Source: Lachnospiraceae bacterium (GTDB lineage: Bacteria > Bacillota > Clostridia > Lachnospirales > Lachnospiraceae). From it: 64,000 bases of DNA. The DNA lies in contig JAQUXP010000018.1 in NCBI GenBank assembly GCA_028692395.1, forward strand, positions 1 to 64,000, read 5' to 3'. A program made the translations under genes and the position numbers. This document shows positions 8,337-17,761 of this stretch, piece by piece (positions within the stretch are counted from its first letter, which is position 1; every line of letters starts with the position of its first letter). The notes under the pieces are model-generated. The model saw only the letters and a program-made list of their open reading frames with translations, was not told the origin of the DNA and searched no databases.

Positions 8337-10118
8337 ATGAAGAAAATGATTACACGTATCAGCAGATGGAAATTTGATAAGAAGATGCAGCTTCTGGTCA
8401 GCGTGTCGATTATACTTACCACACTGATTGTTCTGAGCGTAGCAACGATATCCTCCGTTGCATCGATGAAAAGACAATCCATCGAACTGCTGCAGGCACA
8501 AAATGATACCACTGCTGAGAACATAAGAAGTTCTATGGATGAGTATAAGACGCTGGCGATCGCCACTGTGCTGGACACATCGGTGCAGAGATATCTGAAG
8601 GCTGCCGGCACCAATATATCGGAATATTCCGGATATGTAATAAATGCGAATAATGTTCTGTCCAGTATTGTGAATATGCATTCGAACCTGGATTTTATAG
8701 CGGTTGTCGGGAACCGGCTCGATAATTATCTTTATAAAGGAAAGTACACGCTTGTCAACAGTCGGTTCCTGCAGACTTATGGAATTGACTCCAAGCGCTG
8801 TAAAATAGCGGATACCAGCACCATCCGAATGGGCTATAATAATGCCTATTTTAGCGGAAAACGATACACACTGAATGTTTATTTTCCAATCTATGATACG
8901 AACCGGGTGTTGGGGGAATTGGGACTTCTCTGCATGGTGATTTCCGATTCCAGCATGTCCCAGATTATGCAATATGATGCTTCTGCTAATTTTCAGACCT
9001 GTATCGTGGATACCGATGGTAAGATTATGGTATCCAGAAATGGGAAAAACATGGGGCAGCAGGTAGAGTATATGGATGAACTAAGTGGAGACAGCGGAAC
9101 ATTTACCAAGTCCGGAGAGCTTTTTCTCTACCAGCGGGTGCAGAGCTGGAATTATTATGTCATCAGCAGTGTTCCAACCATGGAATTATATATGGCAAGT
9201 ATCAAAACCATCTTCTTTACCAGCTTTATCGTCCTTTTTATGATCGGCATCAATATGATTCTGGTACGGATTATCATTCGAAAGGTGTACAGCCCGCTGG
9301 ATAAGGTTGTCCGCAAGATGGATGATGTCGCCACAGGCTCTCTCAAAACCAGAATTAATGAAGACCATATGGGAGAGGACTTTGTAAAGCTGGCGGTGGG
9401 ATTCAACTCCATGATGGAGGAGATTCAGGTACTGATGAATCAGGTGAAGCTGGAGCAGCATCAGATCGAGCAGATACGTTTTAATGCACTGCAGTCTCAA
9501 ATCCAGCCACATTTTCTGTACAACACACTGGAATGTATTCACTGGCAGGCTATGGCAGATGGCAATAAGGACATATCAACCCTGGTGAAAGCACTTGCGA
9601 AATATTATCGAATCTGTCTCAGCGGGGGGCGGGATGTGATTCCGCTGAAACTGGAACTGGAGCATGTAAGAAATTATCTGATCATACAGAATATGCGCTA
9701 CGATAATATCATCGGAAGCGAGTTCAATGTAGAGGAGGGAATCGAGGATCTGATGATTCCAAAACTGACGCTGCAGCCCCTGATTGAGAATTCCATCTAC
9801 CACGGGATGAAGGTGAAGGAAGGCAAGAATGGAGCTGTATTTATCGATGTAAAGAAAAAGAATAAAGATATTTTGATTGTGCTGGCTGACACAGGTACCG
9901 GTATGACACAAAAACAGATCGATGAGATGAATCAACAGCTTTCCCAATATGAGGAAACCTTTGGTTACGGAGTCAGAAATGTAAATAAACGAATCCAGCT
10001 TCTTTATGGGGAAGAATATGGACTATACTATCTGGGTAATAATTCCGGTGGTATCACAGTAGAGATTACGCTTCCATATGTGACGGAGGTGGATGAGGAG
10101 ATCTTAAGGGGGATATAA
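8337..10118 (+). CDS. YesM-type sensor histidine kinase
   Basis: 593 residues. TM1 is at about 20-42, a large extracellular Cache-like sensor follows, then TM2 near 290-312, a HAMP linker, and a His_kinase domain with phospho-acceptor H392 in QIQPHFLYNTLECIHW. The ATPase part shows the N box LQPLIENSIYHG and a DTGTGM glycine motif. The gene shares one base with the response regulator start (TAATG), so the two are coupled. YesM kinases usually sense an extracellular carbohydrate signal or a loaded binding protein and control adjacent transporter and hydrolase genes. The neighbours here fit that pattern exactly. Confidence 0.94.
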   Translation: MKKMITRISRWKFDKKMQLLVSVSIILTTLIVLSVATISSVASMKRQSIELLQAQNDTTAENIRSSMDEYKTLAIATVLDTSVQRYLKAAGTNISEYSGYVINANNVLSSIVNMHSNLDFIAVVGNRLDNYLYKGKYTLVNSRFLQTYGIDSKRCKIADTSTIRMGYNNAYFSGKRYTLNVYFPIYDTNRVLGELGLLCMVISDSSMSQIMQYDASANFQTCIVDTDGKIMVSRNGKNMGQQVEYMDELSGDSGTFTKSGELFLYQRVQSWNYYVISSVPTMELYMASIKTIFFTSFIVLFMIGINMILVRIIIRKVYSPLDKVVRKMDDVATGSLKTRINEDHMGEDFVKLAVGFNSMMEEIQVLMNQVKLEQHQIEQIRFNALQSQIQPHFLYNTLECIHWQAMADGNKDISTLVKALAKYYRICLSGGRDVIPLKLELEHVRNYLIIQNMRYDNIIGSEFNVEEGIEDLMIPKLTLQPLIENSIYHGMKVKEGKNGAVFIDVKKKNKDILIVLADTGTGMTQKQIDEMNQQLSQYEETFGYGVRNVNKRIQLLYGEEYGLYYLGNNSGGITVEITLPYVTEVDEEILRGI

Positions 10119-11680
10119 TGTATAAACTATTGATTGTTGACGATGAAAAGATGATCCGTATGGGAATGAAAGCGGCACTTCCATGGACACAGCTTGAAAT
10201 CCAGGAGGTTTTTACTGCCGCATCCGGAATTGATGCACTGAAAATCATAAAAGAACATAGTCCGGATATTATGATAACAGACATTCAGATGACGGAGATG
10301 ACGGGTCTGCAGTTGATCGAGACTGCCAGGGAGATAAAGCCGGAGCTGCGTGTCATCGTCCTTACAGGGTATGATAACTTTGAATACGCACGACAGAGTC
10401 TCAGACTTTCTGTACAGGAATTTTTCCTGAAGCCAATTGAGGAGGAGGATCTTGCTGCAGCGATTAAAGCCCAGGTGACTTATCTGGAGGAGCTGAAAAA
10501 AGAGGAGAAGAACAGTAGTCTGATTCAGCGTACCCAGGGCATGGTGCAGCAGACGGAACTGGAACATTATATGAGAAATCTGGTTCACTTGCGGGAAGAT
10601 AAAGAAGCTATCGTAAATGCCATCCAGAAAGAATATCATCTGGATATCTCGGTTAAGATAAAGATCGTATTGCTGATAGCGACTGTGCGGGTGGATTCCC
10701 AGTCAATGGATGGATATTTTCAGAGAATCTCGGTTAAGAATATATGTATGGATCTGATTGACACCAGGGAGAAGGGCATTACATTTTCCGACGATGATGA
10801 CACAATAGCCATTGCCTTTTTTGAAAACCAGGATGAAAGCAGTGTCAGGGAGGATCTGGAGGAGCTGGCGGATCTTATAAAGACAGAATTTGATATCAAA
10901 CCTAAGATGGTGGTAGGTGGTACGGTGAATGGTTTTGGTAGTCTGGCGGTATCTTATAATGATGCCCAGTATTTACTGGAGCACGAAAAAGAAGGCATCC
11001 GACAGATTGTTCAGGATTACGGAGTGGAAACCAAGGGTGAACTGTTCCGTGATATTTTTATGGAATTAAAAGGTGTTATGTGTACCAACGTAGGTAATAC
11101 CGAATATGTGATGAAGGTTTACAACACATTTACAAAGGCGGCAGAATCCTATAATCTGTCAAAACTGCTTACAAGAAGATGCTGCTTCGAGTTGGCATCC
11201 GCTGTGTATTTTGCTTATCTGGAGGATTCCGGAGAGGTGGGGGAGGGCAGTCTGGACGAGCTGTCAAAAAACCTTGTTTATACCAGCAGGGAGGAAACCT
11301 GTGAAGTGACTCGGATGTTTCTCTCCAAGCTTCTTGGTGCAGGAGAGGAGAATGTGCATGATATTGTATCCAAGGCAAAGATGTATATTGATGAGCATCT
11401 GACAGAAGACTTATCGGTATCCAGTATTGCAGAGCAGCTTTTTGTTACGCCCAACTATTTTTCCAGACTGTTTAAGCGGATCACAGGGGAAGGCTGTAAT
11501 GAATATATTGTCCGAAAAAGAATTGAGCGGGCCAAATCCCTGTTGGAATCTACCAGCATTAAAGCAGGGAAAATAGCAATGATGGTAGGGTATCGGGACA
11601 CCAATTATTTTTCTCTTGCGTTCAAAAAACATACGGGAAAATCACCTACAAAATACCGGGAGGACATACAAAAAGCCTAG
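10118..11680 (+). CDS. YesN-type response regulator (receiver + AraC HTH)
   Basis: 520 residues. An N-terminal receiver (VDDEKMIRMG at the start, phospho-acceptor D55 in IMITDIQM, lysine in FFLKPIEE) is followed by a long middle region and a C-terminal AraC/XylS domain with two helix-turn-helix units: LSVSSIAEQLFVTPNYFSRL and IAMMVGYRDTNYFSLAFKKH. It probably activates the neighbouring permease, binding-protein and GH3 promoters, several of which have extended -10 elements with poor -35 boxes and so would need an activator. Confidence 0.94.
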   Translation: MYKLLIVDDEKMIRMGMKAALPWTQLEIQEVFTAASGIDALKIIKEHSPDIMITDIQMTEMTGLQLIETAREIKPELRVIVLTGYDNFEYARQSLRLSVQEFFLKPIEEEDLAAAIKAQVTYLEELKKEEKNSSLIQRTQGMVQQTELEHYMRNLVHLREDKEAIVNAIQKEYHLDISVKIKIVLLIATVRVDSQSMDGYFQRISVKNICMDLIDTREKGITFSDDDDTIAIAFFENQDESSVREDLEELADLIKTEFDIKPKMVVGGTVNGFGSLAVSYNDAQYLLEHEKEGIRQIVQDYGVETKGELFRDIFMELKGVMCTNVGNTEYVMKVYNTFTKAAESYNLSKLLTRRCCFELASAVYFAYLEDSGEVGEGSLDELSKNLVYTSREETCEVTRMFLSKLLGAGEENVHDIVSKAKMYIDEHLTEDLSVSSIAEQLFVTPNYFSRLFKRITGEGCNEYIVRKRIERAKSLLESTSIKAGKIAMMVGYRDTNYFSLAFKKHTGKSPTKYREDIQKA

Positions 11681-11702
11681 TGTGCCGGAGGTACACTTTT
11701 TT
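11679..11702 (+). terminator. Intrinsic terminator after the YesN-type gene
   Basis: Stem AGTGTGCC (11679-11686) pairs with GGTACACT (11690-11697) with one G-T pair and a 3-nt loop, followed by six T. The first arm overlaps the stop codon of the regulator gene. Confidence 0.75.
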
Positions 11703-11721
11703 ATAGCAGAAAGGCAGTTTT

Positions 11722-11755
11722 TTGTATTTTTCTATGGAAGACGATATGTTACACT
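11722..11755 (+). promoter_or_regulatory. Candidate promoter for the DUF4340-like lipoprotein gene
   Basis: TTGTAT (11722-11727) and TATGTT (11745-11750) are 17 bp apart. An overlapping extended -10 reading TGTTACACT (11747-11755) is the alternative. Either would place transcription start 25-35 nt before the AAGGAGG site of the gene at 11789. Confidence 0.4.
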
Positions 11756-11788
11756 GACTGTAAGACAATAAAAAGGAGGCAGGAGAAG

Positions 11789-12829
11789 ATGCATAAAAAG
11801 ATGAGAACCTTAGTAGTGCTTGGTGTTACCGCCACATTTGCAGCGAATATACTGACGGGATGTCAGACATCCACAGCTGACACAAAGGCAGACAGTACAG
11901 CGTCAGTGCAGGAAAGCCAGCAGACAGATATAGCTCCAACAGAATCACCCCAGGAGGAGAGTCTGCCGGCGGCAGAGCATCCCAGCTTTATATCGGACGG
12001 AATAAGAAAGCTGGTGCTTACCAAAGACGGACAGGAGCTTTTTTACCTCTCCAGGGAGCCGGCAGCTTATAAGATGGATTTTGATTATTGGGAGATTCTG
12101 AATCCCTATGACGAGGTTGCCACTGTGAACACGGAGACGATGTATCAGCTTTTCGATGTTCTGAGCCAATGGGATTTTACTAGTCCCGTGACAGTGCCAG
12201 AGGGAACAGACACCGGAATCAGGGACAGTATAACCACCATGCAGATAGATTTTGTGAATAGCACAGATGCTGCGGTGGCAAAAGCGGCAGATGGGGCAGA
12301 AAGTACTGCAACCCTGCTGATCGGAAAAGAGGACGGAGCGGGAAACTATTATACAGTGATCAGCGGCTACGAGGATACGGTGTATACCATACCCGTCAGC
12401 ACAGTAGATTCGGTCTATCAGCTGAAGCCCTTTGATTACCTCCTGAAAATCCCTGCATTGATTAATATTGATACCATAAAGAGTGCTGCGATTACTGTTG
12501 ATGGGAAAGAGTATCAGATGTCCATTGATAACGGGAGCTATTTCTTTGATAAAAAAGAAGTAGAACAGAGCACCTTCACCGCCTTATATCAGGCGATGGC
12601 AGGCGTAATCGTGGAGTCCGAGATGGGTGAGGCAAAGACAGACAAAGCACAGGAGGTTCTCAGCATCGATTATGTGAGAAATACCAAGGAGGCACCAGAG
12701 GTCAATATCGTATACAGCACGTATGACGATACCTATGACAGCGTCAGCATCAATGGCGTGGAAAGATATCTTGTAAAACATGACGATGTGACACAGTTAA
12801 TCACACAGATCAAACATGCGATAGTGTAA
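11789..12829 (+). CDS. DUF4340-like secreted lipoprotein
   Basis: 346 residues. A lipoprotein signal peptide ends in the lipobox ITLGC-type sequence ILTGC, followed by a Ser/Thr/Glu/Asp-rich linker to about residue 60. The remaining part, with alternating strands and phrases such as LVLTKDGQELFYLSREP, resembles DUF4340 proteins. Those are extracytoplasmic, have no known activity and often lie beside ABC transporters. The gene lies between the YesN regulator and the sugar-binding lipoprotein and is probably on the same transcript as the latter. I assign the family from overall pattern rather than a catalytic motif, so the name is moderate and the function unknown. Confidence 0.6.
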   Translation: MHKKMRTLVVLGVTATFAANILTGCQTSTADTKADSTASVQESQQTDIAPTESPQEESLPAAEHPSFISDGIRKLVLTKDGQELFYLSREPAAYKMDFDYWEILNPYDEVATVNTETMYQLFDVLSQWDFTSPVTVPEGTDTGIRDSITTMQIDFVNSTDAAVAKAADGAESTATLLIGKEDGAGNYYTVISGYEDTVYTIPVSTVDSVYQLKPFDYLLKIPALINIDTIKSAAITVDGKEYQMSIDNGSYFFDKKEVEQSTFTALYQAMAGVIVESEMGEAKTDKAQEVLSIDYVRNTKEAPEVNIVYSTYDDTYDSVSINGVERYLVKHDDVTQLITQIKHAIV

Positions 12830-12880
12830 GAAAATTATAGATTGTTGACATTTTATTTTATATTCACTTTACACAAAGGA

Positions 12881-12889
12881 TGCTATGAT
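12881..12889 (+). promoter_or_regulatory. Candidate extended -10 promoter for the binding-protein gene
   Basis: TGCTATGAT (TG-n-TATGAT) sits 45 nt before the binding-protein start. TTCACT at 12863-12868 is the nearest -35-like box but gives only 15 bp spacing, so activation by the YesN-type regulator is plausible. A TTGACA at 12845-12850 is 33 bp away and cannot pair with it. Confidence 0.45.
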
Positions 12890-12934
12890 ATATCTATCAA
12901 ATTCGTAAGAATTGTAATAAAGGAGGAAAGCAGT

Positions 12935-14305
12935 ATGAAAGAAAGAATGAAGAAACTTGTTGCTCTTTCCATGACAGCCCTCATGGCAGCATCCCTTGCG
13001 GCATGTGGTTCTGGTGGTGGGAGCAGCACAAGCAGTGCAGCATCAGGATCCTCAGGATCATCGGCATCATCCCAAACAAGTGCGGCGGCATCTGATGACA
13101 GTAAAGAGATTGTTTACTGGAATATCGGTACAGAGTCACCGGATAAAGATGTTATCGCAAAAGCAGTTGACAAGTTTAATTCTGAGACAAAGTCCGGTTA
13201 TACGGTAACGGTAGTACCAACCCAGAATGATACCTACAAAGAAAAACTGGTTGTAGCGATGAGCTCTGGTGAGTGCCCGGATATGTATTCCTGCTGGTCA
13301 GGCGGACCAATGTATGAGTATATCGATTCGGGATTCGGTCAGCCGATTGATGATCTGTTCAATGCATCTGATATCAAGGATAAACTGATGGACTCAGCAG
13401 TTGCTCAGGCAACTTATAACGGAAGTGTCTACGCAGTACCTTATCAGAACGTATCCCTGGCAGGCGTTTTCTATAACAAGGAAATGTTTGACGAATATGG
13501 TTTGAAAGAGCCTACCACACTGAGTGAACTGGAAAATGTCTGTGCTACACTGAAAGAGAACAGCATTACTCCATTTGCTTTGGCAAATGGTTCCAAATGG
13601 ACAGGTTCTATGTACTACATGAGTCTTGCTGCTCGTTACGGTGGTCTGGAACCATTCCAGAGTGCAGTAGCAGGCGAAGGCAAATTCACAGAAGAAAGCT
13701 TTATCAAAGCAGGAGAGAAGATTCAGGAGTGGGTTAAGAACGGCTACTTCCCGGATGGCGTAAACTCTCTCAGCGAGGATGACGGACAGGCGAAACAGCT
13801 GATGTATCAGGAGACAGCAGGTATGCTTCTTTGCGGATCCTGGTACGCAGCAACCTTTAACACAGACAGCCCAGAATTCTATCAGAAGATTGGTTGGTTC
13901 CCATTCCCGGCAATTGAAGGCTCCTCTGCAGACGCTAGTATCCAGATTGGTACGGTAGGAGATCAGTTTATCTGCTTTAACTGTACCGGAGACAAACTGG
14001 CAGCAGCTTTTGAGTGTGCAACTGCTCATCTGTCAGACGAAATTGTTGACTATGAAGTTAGTCTTGGAAAGATTCCGCCAATTAAGGGAGTTGAATCTAA
14101 GATCACTGATCCTAACTTACAGGAAATTGTTACCGCAGCGAACAATGCTCCGGAGATCCAGCTCTGGTATGACCAGTATCTGCCGCCGGCAGTTGCAACT
14201 GCTCATCTGGATGGATTACAGGAAGTATTTGGTCTTACCATGACACCGCAGGAAGCTCAGGATTCTATGCAGAGTGCGATGGATGAGTACCTGAGTACAA
14301 AGTAA
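12935..14305 (+). CDS. Sugar ABC transporter substrate-binding lipoprotein
   Basis: 456 residues with the start at 12935, directly behind AGGAGG at 12921-12926; an upstream in-frame ATG at 12842 lies in the promoter region and is unlikely. The signal peptide ends in lipobox SLAAC, then comes a Gly/Ser-rich linker of ~35 residues. The body is a family 1 extracellular solute-binding protein (IVYWNIGTESPDKDVI, SSGECPDMYSCWSGG, a W/Y-rich cleft, C-terminal DSMQSAMDEYLS). It should deliver an oligosaccharide to the permeases at 6.4-8.2 kb. It has its own terminator, which fits the usual excess of binding protein over permease. Confidence 0.92.
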   Translation: MKERMKKLVALSMTALMAASLAACGSGGGSSTSSAASGSSGSSASSQTSAAASDDSKEIVYWNIGTESPDKDVIAKAVDKFNSETKSGYTVTVVPTQNDTYKEKLVVAMSSGECPDMYSCWSGGPMYEYIDSGFGQPIDDLFNASDIKDKLMDSAVAQATYNGSVYAVPYQNVSLAGVFYNKEMFDEYGLKEPTTLSELENVCATLKENSITPFALANGSKWTGSMYYMSLAARYGGLEPFQSAVAGEGKFTEESFIKAGEKIQEWVKNGYFPDGVNSLSEDDGQAKQLMYQETAGMLLCGSWYAATFNTDSPEFYQKIGWFPFPAIEGSSADASIQIGTVGDQFICFNCTGDKLAAAFECATAHLSDEIVDYEVSLGKIPPIKGVESKITDPNLQEIVTAANNAPEIQLWYDQYLPPAVATAHLDGLQEVFGLTMTPQEAQDSMQSAMDEYLSTK

Positions 14306-14327
14306 ATAAAATAGTAATGATTCATCA

Positions 14328-14362
14328 GGGGCTCTGACCGGTACGGTTGGAGCTCCTTTTTT
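14328..14362 (+). terminator. Intrinsic terminator after the binding-protein gene
   Basis: A two-part stem: GGGGCTC (14328-14334) with GAGCTCC (14350-14356), enclosing ACCG/CGGT around a GTA loop, then six T. It isolates the binding-protein mRNA from the GH3 gene. Confidence 0.85.
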
Positions 14363-14429
14363 AAAAAAGGGACCACAGGTTTTATAACGCAATATCCGGT
14401 GAATTTGCCGCAATTTTTTGAAAGAAAAT

Positions 14430-14450
14430 GCAGGGGGATCCTGCTATACT
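14430..14450 (+). promoter_or_regulatory. Extended -10 promoter with inverted repeat before the GH3 gene
   Basis: TGCTATACT (14442-14450) is a strong extended -10. An inverted repeat GCAGG/CCTGC (14430-14434 and 14440-14444) runs into it and could be an operator. TTGAAA at 14418-14423 lies 21 bp upstream, too far for a normal -35. The GH3 start follows 36 nt downstream. Confidence 0.5.
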
Positions 14451-14486
14451 GAAGCTAATATAAAAGTTAGAACACAGGAGGTTAGC

Positions 14487-16580
14487 ATGAATAGAGAAGA
14501 AGCAAGCAAAAAAGCAAAAGCCCTGGTGGCACAGATGACACTGGAGGAAAGAGCAAGCCAGCTGCGCTATGACGCACCGGCGATTCCACGTCTTGGAATC
14601 CCTACCTATAACTGGTGGAATGAGGCACTTCACGGAGTTGCCAGAGCAGGTGTTGCTACAAGCTTTCCCCAGGCAATCGGTGTTGGTGCAACCTTTGATA
14701 CAGAGCTGATCGCTGAGATTGCAGATGCGATCGCCTGGGAGGGACGTGCAAAGTACAATGCATATTCAAAACATGAGGACAGAGATATCTACAAGGGATT
14801 GACGTTCTGGTCTCCGAATGTCAATATTTTCCGCGATCCCAGATGGGGCAGAGGACATGAGACCTATGGAGAGGATCCCTATCTCACCAGCCGTCTTGGG
14901 GTGGCATTCGTAGAAGGACTGCAGGGAGATGGCGAGACGATGAAAGCGGCAGCCTGCGCCAAGCACTATGCAGTACACTCCGGACCGGAGTCTGTGCGCC
15001 ATGAGTTTAATGCAGTCGCAACAAAGAAGGATATGGAAGAGACTTATCTGCCGGCATTTGAGGCCCTGGTAAAAGAAGCCAAAGTGGAATCCGTTATGGG
15101 AGCCTATAACCGTACCAATGGGGAACCATGCTGCGGAAGTGAGACATTAATTAAGAACAAACTGCGGGGTGAATGGGGGTTTAAGGGCCATTTTGTATCG
15201 GACTGCTGGGCGATTGCAGATTTCCACGAGCATCATATGGTAACAAATTCTGCGAAGGAATCAGCCGCCATGGCGTTAAACGCAGGGTGTGATCTCAACT
15301 GTGGTAATACCTATCTGCATATACTGAATGCATATCAGCATGGACTTGTGACAGAGGAGCGTATCACAGAAGCGGCAGAGAGACTCTATACCACAAGATA
15401 TATGCTTGGCTTATTCGATGGCTGTGAATATGATAAGATCGGCTATGACTGTGTAGAGTGTCCGGAGCATCTTGCACTGGCACATAAGGCATCCCTCGAA
15501 AGCTTTGTACTGTTAAAAAATGATGGAATTCTTCCCCTTAAGAAGGATCAGATCAAATCGATCGGTGTAATCGGGCCAAATGCGAACAGCCGTGCGTCAC
15601 TGATTGGAAACTATCATGGAACATCTTCCGAATACATTACGGTTCTGGAGGGAATTCAGCGCTATGCAGGTGACGATGTTCGGGTTTATTATTCCGCAGG
15701 AAGTGCTTTATTCAAGGATAAATCACAGGGTCTTGCATGGGATGATGACCGTCTCTCTGAGGCTAAGATTGTGGCAGAGAACAGCGATGTGGTCGTTCTT
15801 GTGGTAGGTCTGGATGAGTCTCTGGAAGGAGAAGAGGGAGATACCGGCAACAGCGATGCTTCCGGTGACAAGAAAGATCTGCAGCTTCCGGCTGCTCAGA
15901 GAAGACTGATGGAAGCAGTTGCAGAAACCGGAAAACCGGTTGTTCTGTGCCTGATGGCAGGAAGTGATATCGATATGAGCTATGCCGCAGAGCATTTCCA
16001 GGGTATTCTTCAGTTATGGTATCCAGGGGCAAGAGGAGGAAGCGCAGCGGCTGAGGTGCTGTTTGGAGAGGTATCTCCATCCGGAAAGCTGCCGGTAACC
16101 TTCTACGAAACACTCGAAGAACTGCCAGAGTTCACAGATTATTCCATGAAGGGCAGAACCTATCGCTATATGGAAGGAAAGGCACAGTATCCTTTCGGCT
16201 ATGGTCTGACTTACGGAGATGTGAAGGTAACATCCGCTTCCGTAGTACAGGAAGGGGAAGGTGTTTCCGTCTGCGCTACCGTGACAAATGAAGGCAGCGT
16301 TGCTACGAAGGATGTAGTTCAGGTATATGTAAAATGTCTCGATTCTTCCTATGCAGTGAAAAATCCACAGCTGAGCGCATTTACACGGGTAAAGCTTCAG
16401 CCTGGTGAGACAGCACAGGTGCTGCTTTCTCTGGATTCAAAAGCATTTACCGTGGTGGATGAGGAAGGCAATCGCCTGAAGGGTGGAAAGTTTGCACTTT
16501 TTGTTGGCTGCAGCCAGCCGGATGAAAGAAGTGTGGAGCTGACAGGAGTAAAGCCTGTGGAACTGATGATGGAATTCTAA
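14487..16580 (+). CDS. Glycoside hydrolase family 3 (beta-xylosidase/beta-glucosidase)
   Basis: 697 residues. The start at 14487 is fixed by AGGAGG at 14476-14481. The N-terminal TIM-barrel shows YNWWNEALHGVARAG, the K/H substrate-binding block AACAKHYAVHSGPESVRHE and the nucleophile D239 in HFVSDCWAIADFHE. A second alpha/beta domain and a C-terminal fibronectin-III-like domain (FGYGLTYGDVKV onward) complete the GH3 layout. No signal peptide is present, so it acts in the cytoplasm on imported oligosaccharides. The NWWNEALHGVARAG form and the overall type match bacterial GH3 xylosidases, but beta-glucosidase activity cannot be excluded. Confidence 0.93.
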   Translation: MNREEASKKAKALVAQMTLEERASQLRYDAPAIPRLGIPTYNWWNEALHGVARAGVATSFPQAIGVGATFDTELIAEIADAIAWEGRAKYNAYSKHEDRDIYKGLTFWSPNVNIFRDPRWGRGHETYGEDPYLTSRLGVAFVEGLQGDGETMKAAACAKHYAVHSGPESVRHEFNAVATKKDMEETYLPAFEALVKEAKVESVMGAYNRTNGEPCCGSETLIKNKLRGEWGFKGHFVSDCWAIADFHEHHMVTNSAKESAAMALNAGCDLNCGNTYLHILNAYQHGLVTEERITEAAERLYTTRYMLGLFDGCEYDKIGYDCVECPEHLALAHKASLESFVLLKNDGILPLKKDQIKSIGVIGPNANSRASLIGNYHGTSSEYITVLEGIQRYAGDDVRVYYSAGSALFKDKSQGLAWDDDRLSEAKIVAENSDVVVLVVGLDESLEGEEGDTGNSDASGDKKDLQLPAAQRRLMEAVAETGKPVVLCLMAGSDIDMSYAAEHFQGILQLWYPGARGGSAAAEVLFGEVSPSGKLPVTFYETLEELPEFTDYSMKGRTYRYMEGKAQYPFGYGLTYGDVKVTSASVVQEGEGVSVCATVTNEGSVATKDVVQVYVKCLDSSYAVKNPQLSAFTRVKLQPGETAQVLLSLDSKAFTVVDEEGNRLKGGKFALFVGCSQPDERSVELTGVKPVELMMEF

Positions 16581-16595
16581 ATGGAGGATATAGAG

Positions 16596-17642
16596 ATGGA
16601 AGGTATGATGAAAACAGCTGTGATGACGGATATTATGGATGTAGAGATTCAGGAACGTCCGATTCCGCAGCCAAAAGAAGATGAAGTGCTGGTAAAGATT
16701 GAATACGTGGGAATCTGTGGATCAGATCTGCATTATTATGAGGCGGGTCGTATCGGTGATTTTATCGTGGAGCCCCCATTTGTCCTGGGACATGAAGCAG
16801 GCGGTACGGTAATCGAGGTTGGAAGTAACGTGAAAAACCTGAAGGTGGGACAGCGTGTTGCTCTGGAGCCGGGAAAAACCTGCGGAACCTGTGAGCACTG
16901 CAAAGAAGGAAAATATAATCTCTGCGAGGATGTCATCTTCTTCGCAACTCCTCCGGTAGACGGCGTATTCCAGGAATATGTTGCCCATGAAGCAGGACTT
17001 TGCTTCCCGATTCCGGATCAGATGACCACGATGGAAGCTGCACTGATCGAGCCACTGGCGGTAGGTATGCACGCTGCTATGCAGGGCGGTGCGCACCTGG
17101 GACAGACGGCAGTTGTTATGGGAGCCGGATGCATCGGCCTGGTATCTTTGCTTTCTCTGAAGGCAATGGGTGTCTCCAGGGTTTATGTGGTGGATGTGAT
17201 GGAGAAACGTCTGGAAAAAGCTCTGGAGCTTGGAGCTGACGGCGTGATCAATGGTATGAAGGAAGATACGGTAGCAAGAATCAAGGAGCTGACAGGCGGT
17301 AAGGGCTGTGATCTTGGCATCGAGACAGCAGGAACCCAGATTACTACCACTCAGCTGATGAAGGCGGCAAAAAAGGGAAGCACCATTGTACTGGTAGGCT
17401 ACAGTGCAAGCGGAGAACTGACGCTGCCAGTCAGCATGGCACTGGATAAGGAGCTGACCTTTAAGACTGTATTCCGTTACCGAAACATTTACCCTATGGC
17501 AATTGAGGCAGTTGCCAGCGGAAAAATCAACATTAAAGATATTGTTACCGATTATTTCGAACTGGATGATATTAAAAATGCACTGGATTCCTGTGTGAAG
17601 AATAAAGCAGATATTGTAAAGGGTGTCATCAAGGTCTGCTGA
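16596..17642 (+). CDS. Zinc-dependent polyol dehydrogenase (sorbitol/xylitol type)
   Basis: 348 residues from 16596, where GGAGG lies 8 nt upstream; an in-frame ATG at 16581 abuts the GH3 stop but has no separate site. The medium-chain dehydrogenase features are the catalytic zinc ligands in GICGSDLHYYE and LGHEAGG, four structural-zinc cysteines in CGTCEHCKEGKYNLC, and the nucleotide-binding glycine motif VMGAGCIGLVSL. In the family it interconverts a polyol (sorbitol, xylitol) and a ketose with NAD. It is translationally linked to the GH3 gene, so it probably works on a sugar released or taken up by this locus, for example in a xylose/xylulose route. Confidence 0.88.
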   Translation: MEGMMKTAVMTDIMDVEIQERPIPQPKEDEVLVKIEYVGICGSDLHYYEAGRIGDFIVEPPFVLGHEAGGTVIEVGSNVKNLKVGQRVALEPGKTCGTCEHCKEGKYNLCEDVIFFATPPVDGVFQEYVAHEAGLCFPIPDQMTTMEAALIEPLAVGMHAAMQGGAHLGQTAVVMGAGCIGLVSLLSLKAMGVSRVYVVDVMEKRLEKALELGADGVINGMKEDTVARIKELTGGKGCDLGIETAGTQITTTQLMKAAKKGSTIVLVGYSASGELTLPVSMALDKELTFKTVFRYRNIYPMAIEAVASGKINIKDIVTDYFELDDIKNALDSCVKNKADIVKGVIKVC

Positions 17643-17691
17643 TGAACAACAATAAAGTGCAGATACTGCTGGTTTTTTGCCGAAGTAGTGT

Positions 17692-17727
17692 TTGACAGAA
17701 GCGGTATTCAATATTATAATTGAATAC
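17692..17727 (+). promoter_or_regulatory. Strong sigma-A promoter overlapped by a perfect 9-bp palindrome
   Basis: TTGACA (17692-17697) and TATAAT (17715-17720) have the ideal 17-bp spacing. A perfect inverted repeat, GTATTCAAT (17704-17712) and ATTGAATAC (17719-17727), straddles the spacer, the -10 and the predicted start point. A bound repressor there would block RNA polymerase. The downstream genes are nucleotidyltransferase, glmM, TPR lipoprotein and hflX. Confidence 0.85.
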
Positions 17728-17761
17728 ACGAAGGCAATCCTTATGTGATTGACGAATTAGT

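Noticed and set aside
12845-12850. TTGACA before the binding-protein gene
   Set aside because: It lies 33 bp from the only good -10 (TATGAT at 12884-12889), so it is not a usable -35 for it.
16722-17729. A 335-codon open frame on the minus strand opposite the polyol dehydrogenase gene
   Set aside because: It is the antisense shadow of a gene with full family motifs, has no ribosome site and gives a Cys/His/Ser-rich product with no recognisable domain.
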